A DNA stretch of 64,000 nucleotides from Acanthacorydalis orientalis (GCA_034766995.1 CM068320.1:11861187-11925186); one strand, 5' to 3'. Shown: positions 41,134-54,163, counted from the stretch's first letter. Program-made: numbers and translations. The notes: generated by a model not told the origin, from the sequence alone.

Positions 41134-43084
41134 TATAATGTTAAAAATAACATATTTAACTATTATTTTTAAATTGGAATAAACATTTTATTATAGAATT
41201 TTCAACATTTTGTATATAACTGCAGTACATAACGTTGATCTGATGCATTTCTGAATTAAATAATTTCAGACTTACATGCATAAAATTATTATATGAATTT
41301 CGAACAGAAAAAGTCTATTGAGAAAAACATGAAAATTATTTAGGCAGACATATGGCCAAAATACACTAATAAATTGAATTGTTTAAATTGAAGAGACAAT
41401 TTTACCGAAGCTTTTATAGGAAATAATCAATATTTTTTTAAATTGTCTTATATTACATATTATTAGTTTTCTTTTGAACTGACAATATTCTCAACATTTT
41501 TATGAAAATAGGTTCAATAATTTTTAAATCATCTGGCATTAAAGATCACTTTAAAGTATTCCAACACTTTCTTGACTATCTGCACAACAAATGACAGATA
41601 TTCTGATAGTAGTCATTATTTTATGCATTTATTTCTTGGGAAATTTTTGTTATTACTCATACTTTTGAATATTATCCCGTTAAAAGTTACAAAAACATTG
41701 AAAAAAGTCGCATGTATTCTCACAAATTTATTGCTGAAACATTCTATCAAGTTCAATTTTTTTGGTTATATTTATATTTAACGAATTGTATGATTAAAAC
41801 GTATGAAAATTGTTTTAGTAGATTATAAACTCTTTCTTTACATATGACCTAAAGGACTTAACTACTAACGTATTTTCTTCTTTATACAGATAAATGAATT
41901 TACATAATTTTATGAAAAATATTAATTTAATTATTATTTAAACGTTATTAAGTATCGTTATGTAATGTTTTCCATCTTTGATTTATGTATCATGTTTGAA
42001 GTCGATTTTATATTATTTTTATTTTTTACTCAATATTCAAACACCAAATAAAAATATAAATTTAGTTAGATATTTCATTTTCACTTTCATTTCTTGTTGG
42101 TGTTATTGAACAAATCACCAAAGTTTTGATCAAAATGATTTGATAATTAATTATTATTTCTTTTTGTATTATTTCTGATGCGTACTTCGAAGGTGACACC
42201 ATTGAATTACGCACCATCATCCTCAGTACTCGGGAGTACAGAAAAATCAAATCATCTGAGTCAGAAAAATCACACATTTCTATATCTTAGGCTTTAAAAA
42301 CAATGGAACTGTCATTGAAATATGCATAAGAAACAATGAAAAATGATGAATAATTAATTAATTACAGATCATTTTTTATTAGAAAAATATTTTATTTTTT
42401 ATCAAAAAGTGAAAAAATAATTTTGAAAGTGAATCTAACCTCATTTGATACGCTATCATACTTCGATTTACATTTATCTGTTAATTTTAAATTAATTCAA
42501 AGCCGAAAAAATATAATAGTAATTTAATTTGAATGATGTTTTAATCTACTTGTAAGAGATTTTATAATTACTATTTTTTATTTTGTAAAAGTCTGAACAA
42601 ACGTTTAATAATTTAAAATACCGATATTATTTAGAATTAATATTATTTCATATTTAAGTACATTCCAAAAAGTATTTTAAAAAAAAAGTAAAACGGAGCA
42701 TAACACATTACTGAATTTATTCGGAACAGTAAATTTGAGAATAAAATTAAAACTTGAAGTAGAATTTATTTTCTTATACTGGAATAAATGACCTTTGGAC
42801 GTCAAAAATATAATTACAGCAGTAATTAACAGTAGAGTTTTGTTATAATATAATAAGAATTGTTTAATATTAAAATATTCAAAGTTGTTCAAATAATTAT
42901 AATAATCTTATACATTGTATTCTAAAAACAAGAAAAAAATATAAAAAACGAGTAAGAGGTATAAAAATTTGAAATTCCGATCTGAAAATAAACTAAATAT
43001 ATTCTTAGAAAAATAAACCACCGATACCTCCTCGTTTCAGGGTCAAGATATATAAAAAAAGTAAAATGTTAAGAAATAGAATAG

Positions 43085-43142
<58 letters not shown>

Positions 43143-43876
43143 AGAAATATGTTAAAATGTATATCTAGTCCTTCTGAGAATCTGTAATTTTTATAGTTGA
43201 AAAGGTTTGGAAAATAAATAAATTAGTTTAAAATACCACTTTTTACTTTAAAAATTACCGCAAATAAAAAAGCAACAAATAATTCTCAAAATATTCACCA
43301 ACTATCTAGGAACTGTAATTATAATAAAGGATGTGAAAAGTTTATTTGTCGTCAATGTTGAATCAAATAAATTTAGTAAATGTAAATAACATAGATACCT
43401 ATTATCATAAATTTACTCTTCTTCTATATACAAACACTTTTAATATTATTTGCACCTTTTCTAGTTTCAATAATGCAGCAAGAAACGAACTTGCATATCT
43501 ATAAGCAAGTCAAGAAGGTTAGTTGCGTATCTTTTGTCAAACGTTGTGCTTGTATATCTGCATTCAGGCATTTTTTTCAATGCTGTCAATATATAATACA
43601 AGTATTCATTTCATACATGATTTCTGTAATGGTAATATTAGAGCCTTTGCTGAGAAATGTACAACGATCGCGTACGGTATGTTTCAAGTGTTTAATCAGA
43701 CGTTTACGAGAAACTAGATCATTCATAATAAAATCAGAACATAAGCCTTTGAGAAAATGACAAACTCATCATCTATATTCAAGAATGCTGCCAAGTTGTA
43801 AATGGATTTTACAGTAATTTATATATTTTTTATATTTAGATTTTTCTAATAAAATAAATTTCCTTGCATTATTTGA
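41134..43876. other. AT-rich noncoding, one TA array
   Basis: TA array 43087-43138. A minus-strand frame at 42062-42277 begins MCDFSDSDDLIFLYSRVLRM, reminiscent of acidic starts of Harbinger-type nucleases, but nothing downstream supports it. A plus-strand frame at 43473-43760 resembles nothing I know. Confidence 0.5.
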
Positions 43877-43880
43877 TTAA

Positions 43881-44536
43881 CCCTTTAAAGCCGGGGAGGA
43901 AGGAAGGGTGCAAAAAAATTTTAATAAACATTTTTTGTTTAATTGGACATTCCTTTACTGTAAATAAAATAAAAATTGCAAGTTTTCCGGTTACAAGAAA
44001 AAATATGTTAATTCGGGTTAGCCATTAGAAATGTCATATCTATCTGATATATTGTGGAAAATCGTTGATAATATTCGGGAGAACATATATCTCTTGATTG
44101 GAAACATAATTGAAAGCGGAAAATTTGATTACAATTGAAAATTTTCAGAAATAACATTACTGTTGACTGCGAAACATTTTGAAACAATTAATTGTGCATA
44201 AAACGGTTTCACATCGGTCATATCTTGTACCTGGACGTAGTCTCGACATTTTTTATACGCTTTCTTTCAATGATGAAATTTTGGAAAAAAAATATTATTC
44301 AACCCAGTTCTCAAGTTCATAATTTTTATAGGTTTTAAAATGAAAAAACCCGCGATTTTTCTGAATTTGGATGACCGTAATTTTTTTTTTTTAATAAAAG
44401 AAGGGGTTATTAATTTAGTCTCATTAGAAAGAGATTAGTAAACTATAAATATATCATCCAAAAGATAACGCTTTGAGACCATAGTTTCTTTGGAAAACAT
44501 CAATGGATTCCTAGATACACGCCCAGCTTCAGAGGG
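43881..44536 (+). mobile_element. TTAA-flanked piggyBac-type MITE, family B copy 1 (656 bp)
   Basis: TTAA at 43877-43880 and 44537-44540. Ends ccctttaaagccgggg and, read inward, ccctctgaagctgggc. Closely similar along its length to 50433-51061 (shared blocks include ttagccattagaaatg, gaaaaaaaatattattcaac and gaaagagattagtaaac). No open reading frame of note. Confidence 0.85.
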
Positions 44537-44540
44537 TTAA

Positions 44541-45355
44541 AAGGAATCTAAATAAGATCTATAATAATATGAATTTCAATTAAGATTTCTCTAGGGGTAT
44601 ACTTTTAATTTTTAACTGATTATACTTTAAATAAAACATTTACTTCTTAATATTTATATTTTATTGGTTTAACAATTTGATTAGGCGATGCAATATTTAG
44701 CTTTGGCTAAATAGTTCATCATATGACAGAGTATTTAAATTTAATATTAATTGATTTCTAGTTTATAAATGTGAATTAAGTAAAAATGAAAATTTAAAGA
44801 GATTTTCGTCAAGCAGACTACGAGAGAAAACATCTTTTTTTAAAAAAACTGTACCCATACAGTCAACCATATTCACATTCAAAATATTTTATCTAAATTT
44901 TTTTAGATAAATTGGAGTATACATATATTAAAAAATGGAAGGAAAGTTCAAAAATCTAAAGTGTGTTGGACGCAAATCAATACCAGTTTCAAATGCCATT
45001 TAACCTATCGCTGAGCAAATTAATCAGCTAAACTCTTTTCTTAACAAAATCTATGTGACATGGTTATTCAATGACAGAGAGACAGAGCAGGGCTTTCATG
45101 TTAGCAAGATTGTCGATAAATTAACAGGTTTTAAAATTTTTAATTTAACAAAAAAAATAGCGAAATGTGGGAAAAAGATAGTTGTTTAAATTGGAAACAT
45201 AATATGGGATCAGTAATATTTATTGATAATTTATGGATTTGCATACGTATATTTTTTTAATCTTCATATTAAAATGATGTAAAGATTAAAACTCAACAAC
45301 GATTTTTAAGTATATCATTTTATTAATAAAAGCTTTTTACGTACATTTATGCATG

Positions 45356-45407
<52 letters not shown>

Positions 45408-45409
45408 AT

Positions 45410-45452
<43 letters not shown>

Positions 45453-45453
45453 A
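44541..45453. other. Noncoding, ending in a TA array
   Basis: No gene seen. 45360-45453 is TA with attatat interruptions, the left border of the triple mariner block. Confidence 0.7.
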
Positions 45454-46745
45454 ACAGATGGGCTGAAAAGTTCGTAGGCTTGCATAGAAAAAATTTTTTT
45501 TTTGATAAAATTTGATTTTATTATTCAATATAGTTCCCTTCGAGGGCGATACAACGATTATAGCGGTCATACAATTTTTCGATACCATTTTTATAATACG
45601 ATTTGTCTTTAGCCTCAAAATAGGCTTCAGTTTCGGCGATTACCTCTTCATCAGAGCAAAATTTCCGTCCAGCGAGCATCCTCTTGAGGTCTGAGAACAG
45701 AAAAAAGTCGCTGGGGGCCAGATCTGGAGAGTACGGTGGATGCGGAAGCAATTCGAAGCCCAATTCTTGCAATTTCGCCATCGATTTCATTGATTTGTGA
45801 CACGGTGCATTGTCTTGATGAAACAGCACTTTCTTCTTCTTCAAATGAGGCCGCTTTTTCGCGATTTCGTCTTTTAAACGCTCCAATAACGCTGCGTAAT
45901 AGTCGCTGTTTATGGTTTTTCCCTTTTTAAGATAGTCAATGAATATTATACCATGAGTATCCCAGAATACTGATGCCAGAACCTTGCCAGCCGACTTTTG
46001 CGTCTTTCCACGCTTTGGAGTCGGTTCATCACGTGCAGTCCACTCGGCTGACTGTCGATTGGATTCCGGTGTGAAATGATGGAGCCATGTTTCATCCATC
46101 GTCACATATCGACGCAAAAATTCGGATTTATTACGATTGAACAGCTCCAAACACTCCTTAGAATCATCGATTCGTTGTTGTTTTTGGTCGATTGTGAGCT
46201 CGCGCGGCACCCACTTTGAACAGAGCTTTCGCATATCCAAATATTCATGCACGATATGACCAACACGTTCCTTTGATATCTTTAGGGTCTCAGCTATCTC
46301 AATCAACTTCACTTTACGGTTATCAAAAATTATTTTGTGGACTTTTTTGATGTTTTCGTCGGTAACAGCCTCTTTGGGGCGTCCACTGCGTGCATCGTCC
46401 TCGGTGCTCATTTCGCCTCGTTTAAATTTAGCAAACCACTTCTCTACGGTTGATTTTCCTGGTGCAGAGTCCGAATAATGTTTATTAAGCCAAGCCTTGG
46501 TTTCAACAGTATTTTTTTTCGCCAAAAAGCAATGCTTTATTAACACACGAAATTCCTTTTTATCCATTTTTTCAAGGTAACAAAAGTTCTTTCACTAAAA
46601 ATGCTATAACTCAGATACTAATAGTGCAACAGCTGTCAAATTTATACACGCGTCTTTTGAAGGCTAGGGCTAACTAAAAATCATATGGATTTGATACTAG
46701 TAGCGCCATTTATGTGCCAGCCTACGAACTTTTCAGCCCACCTGT
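45454..46745 (-). mobile_element. Full-length mariner, irritans type (Himar1-like), apparently intact
   Basis: 1292 bp between two TA dinucleotides (45452-45453 and 46746-46747). The 27-bp terminal inverted repeats begin acagatgggctgaaaagttc at the left and acaggtgggctgaaaagttc, read inward, at the right, with a single mismatch. It carries one uninterrupted transposase gene on the minus strand. It is inserted in a TA microsatellite, so the target duplication cannot be separated from the repeat. Confidence 0.95.
45521..46567 (-). CDS. Mariner transposase, 348 aa, DD34D, intact
   Basis: Cut-and-paste transposase that binds the element's inverted repeats and integrates at TA. The N-terminal paired-type helix-turn-helix region covers about residues 1-110 (MDKKEFRVLIKHCFL; SGRPKE at 61-66; LKISKERVGHIVHEYLDMR at 95-113). 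The linker WVPREL is at 119-124. The catalytic triad is Asp158 (YVTMDETW), Asp252 (LFHQDNAPCH) and Asp287 (YSPDLAPSDFFLF), with exactly 34 residues between the second and third. Its length equals that of Himar1, and the sequence is visibly closest to that irritans-type family as I remember it. No stop or frameshift is present, unlike every other transposase in the window. The start at 46567 has a 5' leader of about 150 bp to the right inverted repeat. Confidence 0.95.
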   Translation of the reverse strand: MDKKEFRVLIKHCFLAKKNTVETKAWLNKHYSDSAPGKSTVEKWFAKFKRGEMSTEDDARSGRPKEAVTDENIKKVHKIIFDNRKVKLIEIAETLKISKERVGHIVHEYLDMRKLCSKWVPRELTIDQKQQRIDDSKECLELFNRNKSEFLRRYVTMDETWLHHFTPESNRQSAEWTARDEPTPKRGKTQKSAGKVLASVFWDTHGIIFIDYLKKGKTINSDYYAALLERLKDEIAKKRPHLKKKKVLFHQDNAPCHKSMKSMAKLQELGFELLPHPPYSPDLAPSDFFLFSDLKRMLAGRKFCSDEEVIAETEAYFEAKDKSYYKNGIEKLYDRYNRCIALEGNYIE

Positions 46746-46753
46746 TATATATA

Positions 46754-46824
<71 letters not shown>

Positions 46825-46825
46825 A

Positions 46826-48096
46826 TTAGATTGGTGCAAAAATGTTTGTGGTTTTTATCATTTTAAGTTTGGCACCGAGTTTTCTAGTACCCGTTATCTT
46901 TTGTTATAGTCATGCGATATATCATTGTAAACAATGAAATTATTACTACTAATTTCATTTATTTCTATTGTTTTCATTCTTGTATTGTTGGATATAACCT
47001 CTTAAATTAGTCATGAAAAAAAAAGGAAATTCGCAACGATTTTGTTGTATGTGTTTAAATTGGGACGTAAAGCAACAGAAACGGCTCGAAATATCAAATT
47101 TGTTTTTGGCGAAAAGTTAATTAGTGAACGTACAGCTCAACACTGGTTCTAAAATTTTCGTAATGAAAACGAAACCCTTGACGACGAGAAGGTTTGTGCA
47201 TGTCCCTCAGCTATAGACAATAATGGTTTGAGAACCATTATTGACGCGGGCCCACGTCGAACAACTCGAGAGGTGGCAGAAGAACTCAATGTTGATCATT
47301 CAACAGTTGTTCGACATAAGAGCTTAATTGGAAAACAAAAAAGCTAGATAAGTGGGTGCCGTATGAACTAAACGAACATCAAGCAATTCGGCGATATTAA
47401 GTCTTCTCTGCGCTTATTTTGCATAACGAAAATAATCCCTTTCTTGATCCCCTTGTCACATGTGATAAAAAGTGAATTATACAACAATCTAAAACGTTTA
47501 TCACAGTGGCTAGACCGAGGAGAAGCACCAAAATAGTTTCCTAAATCGAAGTTTCATGAAAAAAAGATAATTGTCACTGTTTGGTGATCGGCAAGTGGCA
47601 TTATTCACTACAACTTCTTAAATCCTGGTGAAACAATAACAGCAGAAAAATATTGTCACGAAATTGAAAAAATGTATGTGAAGTTATGTCGTTTGCGGCC
47701 AGCATTAGTCAATCGAAGAGGACTAATTCTTCTCAATGACAACGGCCGACCATACGTCTCGCAAATGTATTTAAAAAAATGAAATGAACTGAGTTATGAA
47801 ACCTTATCTCACCAACCTTATCCTTCGGACTTGTCTCTGACAGATTATCATTTTAAACATTTGAGTAATTTCCTGCGAGAGAAGGTTTTCAAAGATCAAA
47901 GCCCTTTTGATGAATTCGTTAAATCCAGGACTCCAGGACTCTATCATGTAAGAATAAATAAACTTGTTTCCCGTTGGTTCCTGTCAAATGTGTGCAGGAC
48001 AAAGATCTTTATTTTGATTAATAAATATAACTTTAACTGATATACGCGTCTCTATCCTCGATACGTAAAAACCGAAATTATTTTTACATTAACCTA

Positions 48097-48097
<1 letters not shown>
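46826..48097 (+). mobile_element. Decayed mariner with Hsmar1/cecropia-type ends
   Basis: 1272 bp between TA at 46824-46825 and 48098-48099. Left inverted repeat starts ttagattggtgcaaaaatg; the right, read inward, starts ttaggttaatgtaaaaataa. These resemble the TTAGGTTGGTGCAAAA ends of Hsmar1-type mariners (family knowledge). The transposase relic is described separately. Confidence 0.88.
47013..48040 (+). pseudogene. Mariner transposase pseudogene (Hsmar1/cecropia type)
   Basis: The reading frame begins at ATG 47013, but a run of nine A shifts it almost at once; the next frame reads KEIRNDFVVCV-like, then a helix-turn-helix with LISERTAQHWF, followed by an in-frame TAA at the position of the conserved F. 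Further along are the linker motif WVPYEL, LVTCDKK followed by TGA where a catalytic D-x-K/W block is expected, LNDNGRPYVS and a degraded SDLSLTDYHF third-aspartate block. Several frameshifts and stops make it inactive. Remaining fragments cover most of a normal transposase of about 340 aa. Confidence 0.85.
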
Positions 48098-48141
<44 letters not shown>

Positions 48142-48145
<4 letters not shown>

Positions 48146-49405
48146 GTGTTGGAATTAATTCGTAGCGTTTTTTTCATGAAAAAAGATAGCTTTTTTAAAT
48201 GAAATTGAAAAAACATCATTCAAAGTATTGTCCATCGTTAGCCACTATTTTTTCCCATCTTTCGGGCAGGAGACGAATACCACGTCGGAAGAACGCCTCG
48301 TCTTTAGATGCAATCCACGAATCGACCCATTTTTTGCAATCTTCATAAGAAGTGAGTTTCTGCTCAGACAGGCCATGACTCATCGATCGAAATAAGTGGT
48401 AATCGGAAGGAGCAATATCTGGAGAATACGGCGGGTGGGGTAGGACTTCCCATTTGAACGTTTCCAAGTATGTTTTGACCGGTTTTGCGACGTGCGGAGG
48501 AGCTGTCGTGCTGCAAAATCACTTTGTCGTGTCTTTCAAAGTATTCCGGCCGTTTTTCCTTCAATGCACGGCTCAAGCGTATCAATTGTAGTCAGTAACG
48601 ATCCCCAGTGATGGTTTCATTCAGTTTGAGAAGTTCATAGTATATCACACCCTTATAATCCCACCAAATACAGAGCATGAGCTTGGATCCATGGATATTT
48701 GGCTTCGCCGCTGGTGTCGATGGTTGGCTGGACTTAACCCATGACTTTCTGCACTTAGGATTATCGCAATTGATCCACTTTTCATCGCCGGTGACAATTC
48801 GATACAAAAATCTCTTCCTTTTCTCCCGTTGAAGCAGCAGCTCACAGGTAGAAAAACGCCTTTCAACGTCCCTCGGTCTCAATTCGTATGGGACCCAATT
48901 TCCTACTTTTGGATCATTCCCATGGCCTTAAGGCGTTTTCCTACCGTTGACAAGTCAACTCACAACGATTCAGACAATTCTTGAAGTATTTCAGATGGGT
49001 CTTCATTAAGCAATGCTTCCAATTCTTCATCGTCGAACTTTTTCGGCTGTCCAGGTCGTTCCTTGTCTTCCAAGTCGAAATCACCACTTTTAAAACGTGC
49101 AAACCACTTCCGACACGTTTGCTCAGCTAGAGCATGGTCACCATAAACTTCCACTAAAATACGATGACTTTCGGCAGCACGTTTCTTCATGTTAAAGTAA
49201 TGAAGTAAAACAATTTATCCGGCACGAAATTCGACATATTCGATAAAGTACAAAGTGTTGTTATTTACGCTTCAACCAAATGACATATACTGAAACTGAC
49301 GCCTAAGGACAGCTGTTTTACGGGGAATATTTGGTTAAAGGGAACAATGGAAGAATGTACTACGGACGCCATCTCTTGTAAAACGTTACGAATTACTTCT
49401 AACAC

Positions 49406-49409
<4 letters not shown>
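48142..49409 (-). mobile_element. Decayed mariner, mauritiana (Mos1)-like
   Basis: 1268 bp between TA at 48140-48141 and 49410-49411. Left end starts ttgggtgttggaattaattc; right end, read inward, starts ttgggtgttagaagtaattc. It is flanked on both sides by (TA)n and sits only 40 bp from the previous mariner. Confidence 0.9.
48216..49237 (-). pseudogene. Mos1-like mariner transposase pseudogene
   Basis: Ancestral start ATG at 49235-49237 (MSNFVPDK). A frameshift near 49212 leads into NMKKRAAESHRILVEVYG and an intact helix-turn-helix with WFARFKSGDFDLEDKE. A one-base deletion near 48894 breaks the WVPYELRPRDVERR linker. Then comes RIVTGDEKW (first catalytic Asp), an in-frame TGA at 48592-48594, VILQHDSSSARR (second Asp block, normally HDNAxPH, so damaged), a frameshift near 48470, and HPPYSPDIAPSDYHLF (third Asp). 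The C-terminus PERWEKIVANDGQYFE is complete. The order and motifs match mauritiana-type transposases of about 345 aa. One stop and about three frameshifts make it a recent-looking pseudogene. Confidence 0.9.
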
Positions 49410-49483
<74 letters not shown>

Positions 49484-50157
49484 TCGATACAAATCATGAT
49501 AATAAAAATATCAACCAGCTATCAACAAGCTATCTAGTATATTTTATAGTCATAAATCGTATACATTATCTATTCAATTTTATGACTAATTAAATAATAA
49601 ACTAAATACATACATAATGTAATTAACTGTGATTCTTTAAAAATAACTCTGCTGGTATACTCGTACATTAATCCAAGAGAAATACATTTTTTTGAAAATC
49701 TATGCTATTGTGGTATTATAACGTTGAAGTTAATTAAAAGGAGAAGTGTAATATGAAAACAAATAAAATTTGCAGTTTGATAGCCCTGTTTCAGACTGTT
49801 CAGCAATTAATTTACATGTATTTTAATTGTTGTGTATTAGCTTCTGTTTTATTTCTTCCGGGTTTAGTTTTTGCTACGCGTCATTTGACTTTCTAAGATT
49901 TATTATATTTTTTGTACAATGGGCTCGATAAGCTGTTTCAAGGTATTGTTAAAATGTGAATTAAAATCAATTAACTATTAAAGTAGTTATTATAGCCGAG
50001 GCCACATAAAATTGTGTCTGTATCCATGTATTCATTTTTCAAAGCACTTACGTAAGGTTTTAATGAAAATTTTAAGTGATTGCTTTTTGAAGAAAATATT
50101 ATTGTTTTATATGTAGCATCAAGTAAGTATTATAAAAGATTATTTGTAGGAATTAAC

Positions 50158-50191
<34 letters not shown>

Positions 50192-50428
50192 AAATATTTC
50201 TAAGGGCTGTTTGAAAATAAAAAAATATACCAATTACAAATATTAAAAGTGAAAATATAAATTGGAATTGAATCTTTCCCGATTAATCTTTAAATTTTTT
50301 TTACATTTACATTTTAGTACATTAAAAAGACTAAGTAACTTTGAAAATGCTAAGATACCTCCCATTTAAACCTGTTTTGAAATATATAATACCTAAGCTA
50401 ATGTTGCTGAACCGTCAACTAATTATTA
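49410..50428. other. TA array and AT-rich spacer
   Basis: TA plus acacac at 49410-49483 is the right border of the triple mariner block. A second TA array is at 50161-50187. No gene seen. Confidence 0.75.
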
Positions 50429-50432
50429 TTAA

Positions 50433-51061
50433 CGTTTTGGAGCCGGGGAGGGCGAAAGGGTACTGAAATATTTTAAAAAATATTTTTCGATTAATTGGAC
50501 ATTCTTTTATCGTAAAAAATATAAAATTGCGAAAAAATATGTTAATGCAGATTAGCCATTAGAAATGCCACATCTATCTGATATATCATGGAAAGTCGTT
50601 GATAACATTCAGGAAAACATAAATCTCTTCATTGGTAACATACAACTGGAAGAAGAAAAATTGATTACAATTGAAAATTTGCAGAAATGACATTACTGTT
50701 GAGTGTGAAAATTTTGCAACTATCAAGTGTGCACAAAACGGTTCCACATAGATCACATCTCGTACCTGGAGTCCCAAAATGTTTTACGCTCTCTACCAAT
50801 GATGAACTTTTGGAAAAAAATATTATTCAACCCAATTCTCAAGTTCACAATTTTTATAGGTTTTCAAGCGAAAAAACCGCGATTTTTCTGATTTTTGGAT
50901 GACCGTATTTTTTTTTAATGAAAGAAAGAGTTCTTAATTAAGTCGCATTAGAAAGAGATTAGTAAACTTTAAATATATCATCGAAAAGAGAGCTTTCTGA
51001 GACCACAGTTTATTTGGAAAACATCAATGGATTCATATTATCCACGCCCGGCTTCAAAGGG
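50433..51061 (+). mobile_element. TTAA-flanked piggyBac-type MITE, family B copy 2 (629 bp)
   Basis: TTAA at 50429-50432 and 51062-51065. Left end cgttttggagccgggg, right, read inward, ccctttgaagccgggc. Same orientation as the copy at 43881 and by eye about 80-85% identical, with several short indels. The right end is closer than the left to the family terminus. Confidence 0.85.
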
Positions 51062-51065
51062 TTAA

Positions 51066-51330
51066 AATACTTTATAATGTTTTGCAATCGTTTCTAAAAT
51101 CTATATTCTGCTTCAAATAACGAAACATTTTACTATGCATGTTCGGATGCTTCTTCAACACATTGTTTTATTAGAAGCAAGGTTTAAATCAGTATAAATT
51201 AATATGTATCCATTTTATGGATACACTTTTATAACCAAACTTTCAAACTGCAGTGAAGTAATTTATTACCAATTATTATTGAACATTCTTAACCTCGTGT
51301 TTGAAAATATGAAACTACTTATTTTTTTTG

Positions 51331-51384
<54 letters not shown>

Positions 51385-51984
51385 AATGTTCTTGTATAGT
51401 TCAAATATATATAAAATGTGTAAGTATATAACTATAAATTACATGTAATAACGATCATATCGATAATAATATATGTATCATCTTTAAGTACTTAATTTAT
51501 AAAGTAATTTACGAAGAAGTCATAAAACTGAATACATATAAATATATAAAAATATATTACTGTTGACTTAAAAATATATTTTAAGAATCAGTTACATCAT
51601 AATTCGCTGAACTGTTTGTTTACATACACATGACGACATGTTCAACTCGATGTGTCGATATGTAATACATTACAAAAGAAATCATTCTAAGTACAAATAA
51701 GTGCGTAAGTTAAACTAGAAAACGTTACCATCTCAGTAATGAACTCGATGAATAAAAACCAGTTTTTCACGTATCCGTGAACAGATGTAACATGAAAAAA
51801 GCGTTACGTACGCCAATTAATCACTGTTTATACTCCGGTTCTTTATTTAGGAAACTGTGTTGCTATAAATTTTAATTTTTTGCAGTTACATGAACAATAT
51901 TTAAACGTCTTGTCATTTATCATGTTTACATTACTAAACAATTATGTGTATTTACTTTGTTTTGTATCGCTGTAACAAACGAAT

Positions 51985-52061
<77 letters not shown>

Positions 52062-53407
52062 TTTCAGTTACAAAACTCTTAAAATATCGGCAATCAATAA
52101 CGTACTCAAATTTATAAATATTTATTTTAACAAAACTTTATTACTTGAAATTTTGATTGTTTCTAAATTATTTTATGATTGTTCTCTGTCGAGTGAATTC
52201 GCCAAACTGACTCAGTAGGTCACAGAATAATAAATGAAATTAATTAAATTCTCCATAGACTTTGACATTCCAAACATTTATACTTTATTTTATAAGTAAT
52301 TAAAAAAAAATAAAAATGTTTGGTTATTTCAATTTTGGTGATCAATACTGTTTCTGAAATCGAATAATAAAGACAAAAATTAGGTATCAACAATCAAGTA
52401 TGAATGAGAAAAGTCAACTTAATATTATTGGCAAATAATTTATTTTAATTTGTACAAAGAAAGATTTCGTTTGGTAGGAATGTTTTTTAGTACGATATGC
52501 GGTTACAAAAAGTCCAAGGCGTTGTAAAATAATTTAGAAGTCTGAAATATATAAAACACGGTCAATTCACGGCGACCAGAAGATTTAACTATAAGGTCAG
52601 AATGAGATATATTAACAAGAGTAGCAAAAGGTTACGAAACATTCTCAAAATGAAAAGAAAAACATAAATTAGCATAGTTTGCAAAACATGTCAAGAAATA
52701 AAATAAAATATACAATAAAATACACGTACAGAAAATTTATTCGAAAAATAAACCATCATAATAGGATCAACCAGTAAAGATCAATAGATACATAAATCGA
52801 ATATGATGATACACCAGGTACGCAGGTACATTCGGATGTAAATGATATGTATTGAAAAAAATGTTATATTTTTCGTTGAGAGTGAATTCAATATATTAGG
52901 ATTAATGTTCAGTATGTTAGGAAACGTATTATCTGTAGAAAATTAAATACTAAATTCCAAAAAGAACAAAAGGTGGAGTAAGAAGTAATACTACGTTTTG
53001 TAGATAGAAATCATTTAATTTAACCTAAAAAGTTCACCTTAAAATGTGATAATGATTCTCTTATGTATGGTAACACTTAAGAGGACAATTTAAAAATCAC
53101 TCTGCAAAAATGTAGTGCATAAAATAAAATTATATTCAAATAAAACAATGATTCCAAACACACATCTAGTATAGCACGAGAACACATATAAAAAATGTTC
53201 TGATGTCTCTTTCTTCATCTTAATCATAATATATTACTCTTATATAAAATGTATAACTCCTAACAAACCTTCAACTCCAAAAATACACACTTTTAAGAAT
53301 TACTAAATGTCGTTCACGAATCTAGAAAAAGTTATTAGTATTGATAATAAATTATTAAAAATGTTTGCAAAACATATGTAATGTAATGTATTTTAATTAT
53401 TATGCAA

Positions 53408-53447
<40 letters not shown>

Positions 53448-53626
53448 TATGTATCCATGTGGATATTTTTTGTCCATATTCCAAGATTAAATTCTATTTT
53501 TTATAATAAACTATTTTTTGCTGAAACAGATTCGTTCACGTCATTATTTAATAACTGCGTACGTCTTTTTTAAATGCTATTTTCTATACCCAAGTACTGA
53601 CAGTAATTATAATACACGCACAACAC

Positions 53627-53692
<66 letters not shown>

Positions 53693-54163
53693 GATTTTCT
53701 CTCAACCCTCATGTTCTCTTTATTATTTTCCCCATAATATTGAATTTCTTTTAAAACCTATATTATTCAAATAAGTTTAATTAAACTCGTTTACAATTAT
53801 TTTTTCTTTTGTTTGTAAAATTATATGTAACATTTCGATTCATATTTTTTTTTAAAAATAAACTCGTTGTTTTTATGGTAAAGTATACTTAGTATTTTGT
53901 AAAATAAAAATTTATTATATTAATTTGTAAAGCATTAAAATATTATAAAAACAGTAACTGAATTTGTTTCTATGATTTATTCGATAGGCAGTTGAATAAA
54001 TCTTACTATTATAATATTTACTAAGAAATTATTATATATAAAAAGAGTTTTTATCTCGTTTCTCGTTTTAGCGAAAAAAAGGAGAAAATATGGGACGTCT
54101 TCTTCAAAATTTTATATTATTAAATAAATTGTTATATAAAATGTACATTAAGTTTAATTTATA

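Noticed and set aside
42062..42277. 71-codon minus-strand frame with an acidic start resembling Harbinger nucleases
   Set aside because: Only the first 20 residues or so are suggestive; no inverted repeats or nuclease motifs nearby.
43473..43760. 95-codon cysteine-containing plus-strand frame
   Set aside because: Overlapping frames are open too, and no domain, signal peptide or homology pattern could be recognised.
44790..45190. Possible transposon fragment in slightly more complex sequence
   Set aside because: No inverted ends, target duplication or transposase motif could be found.
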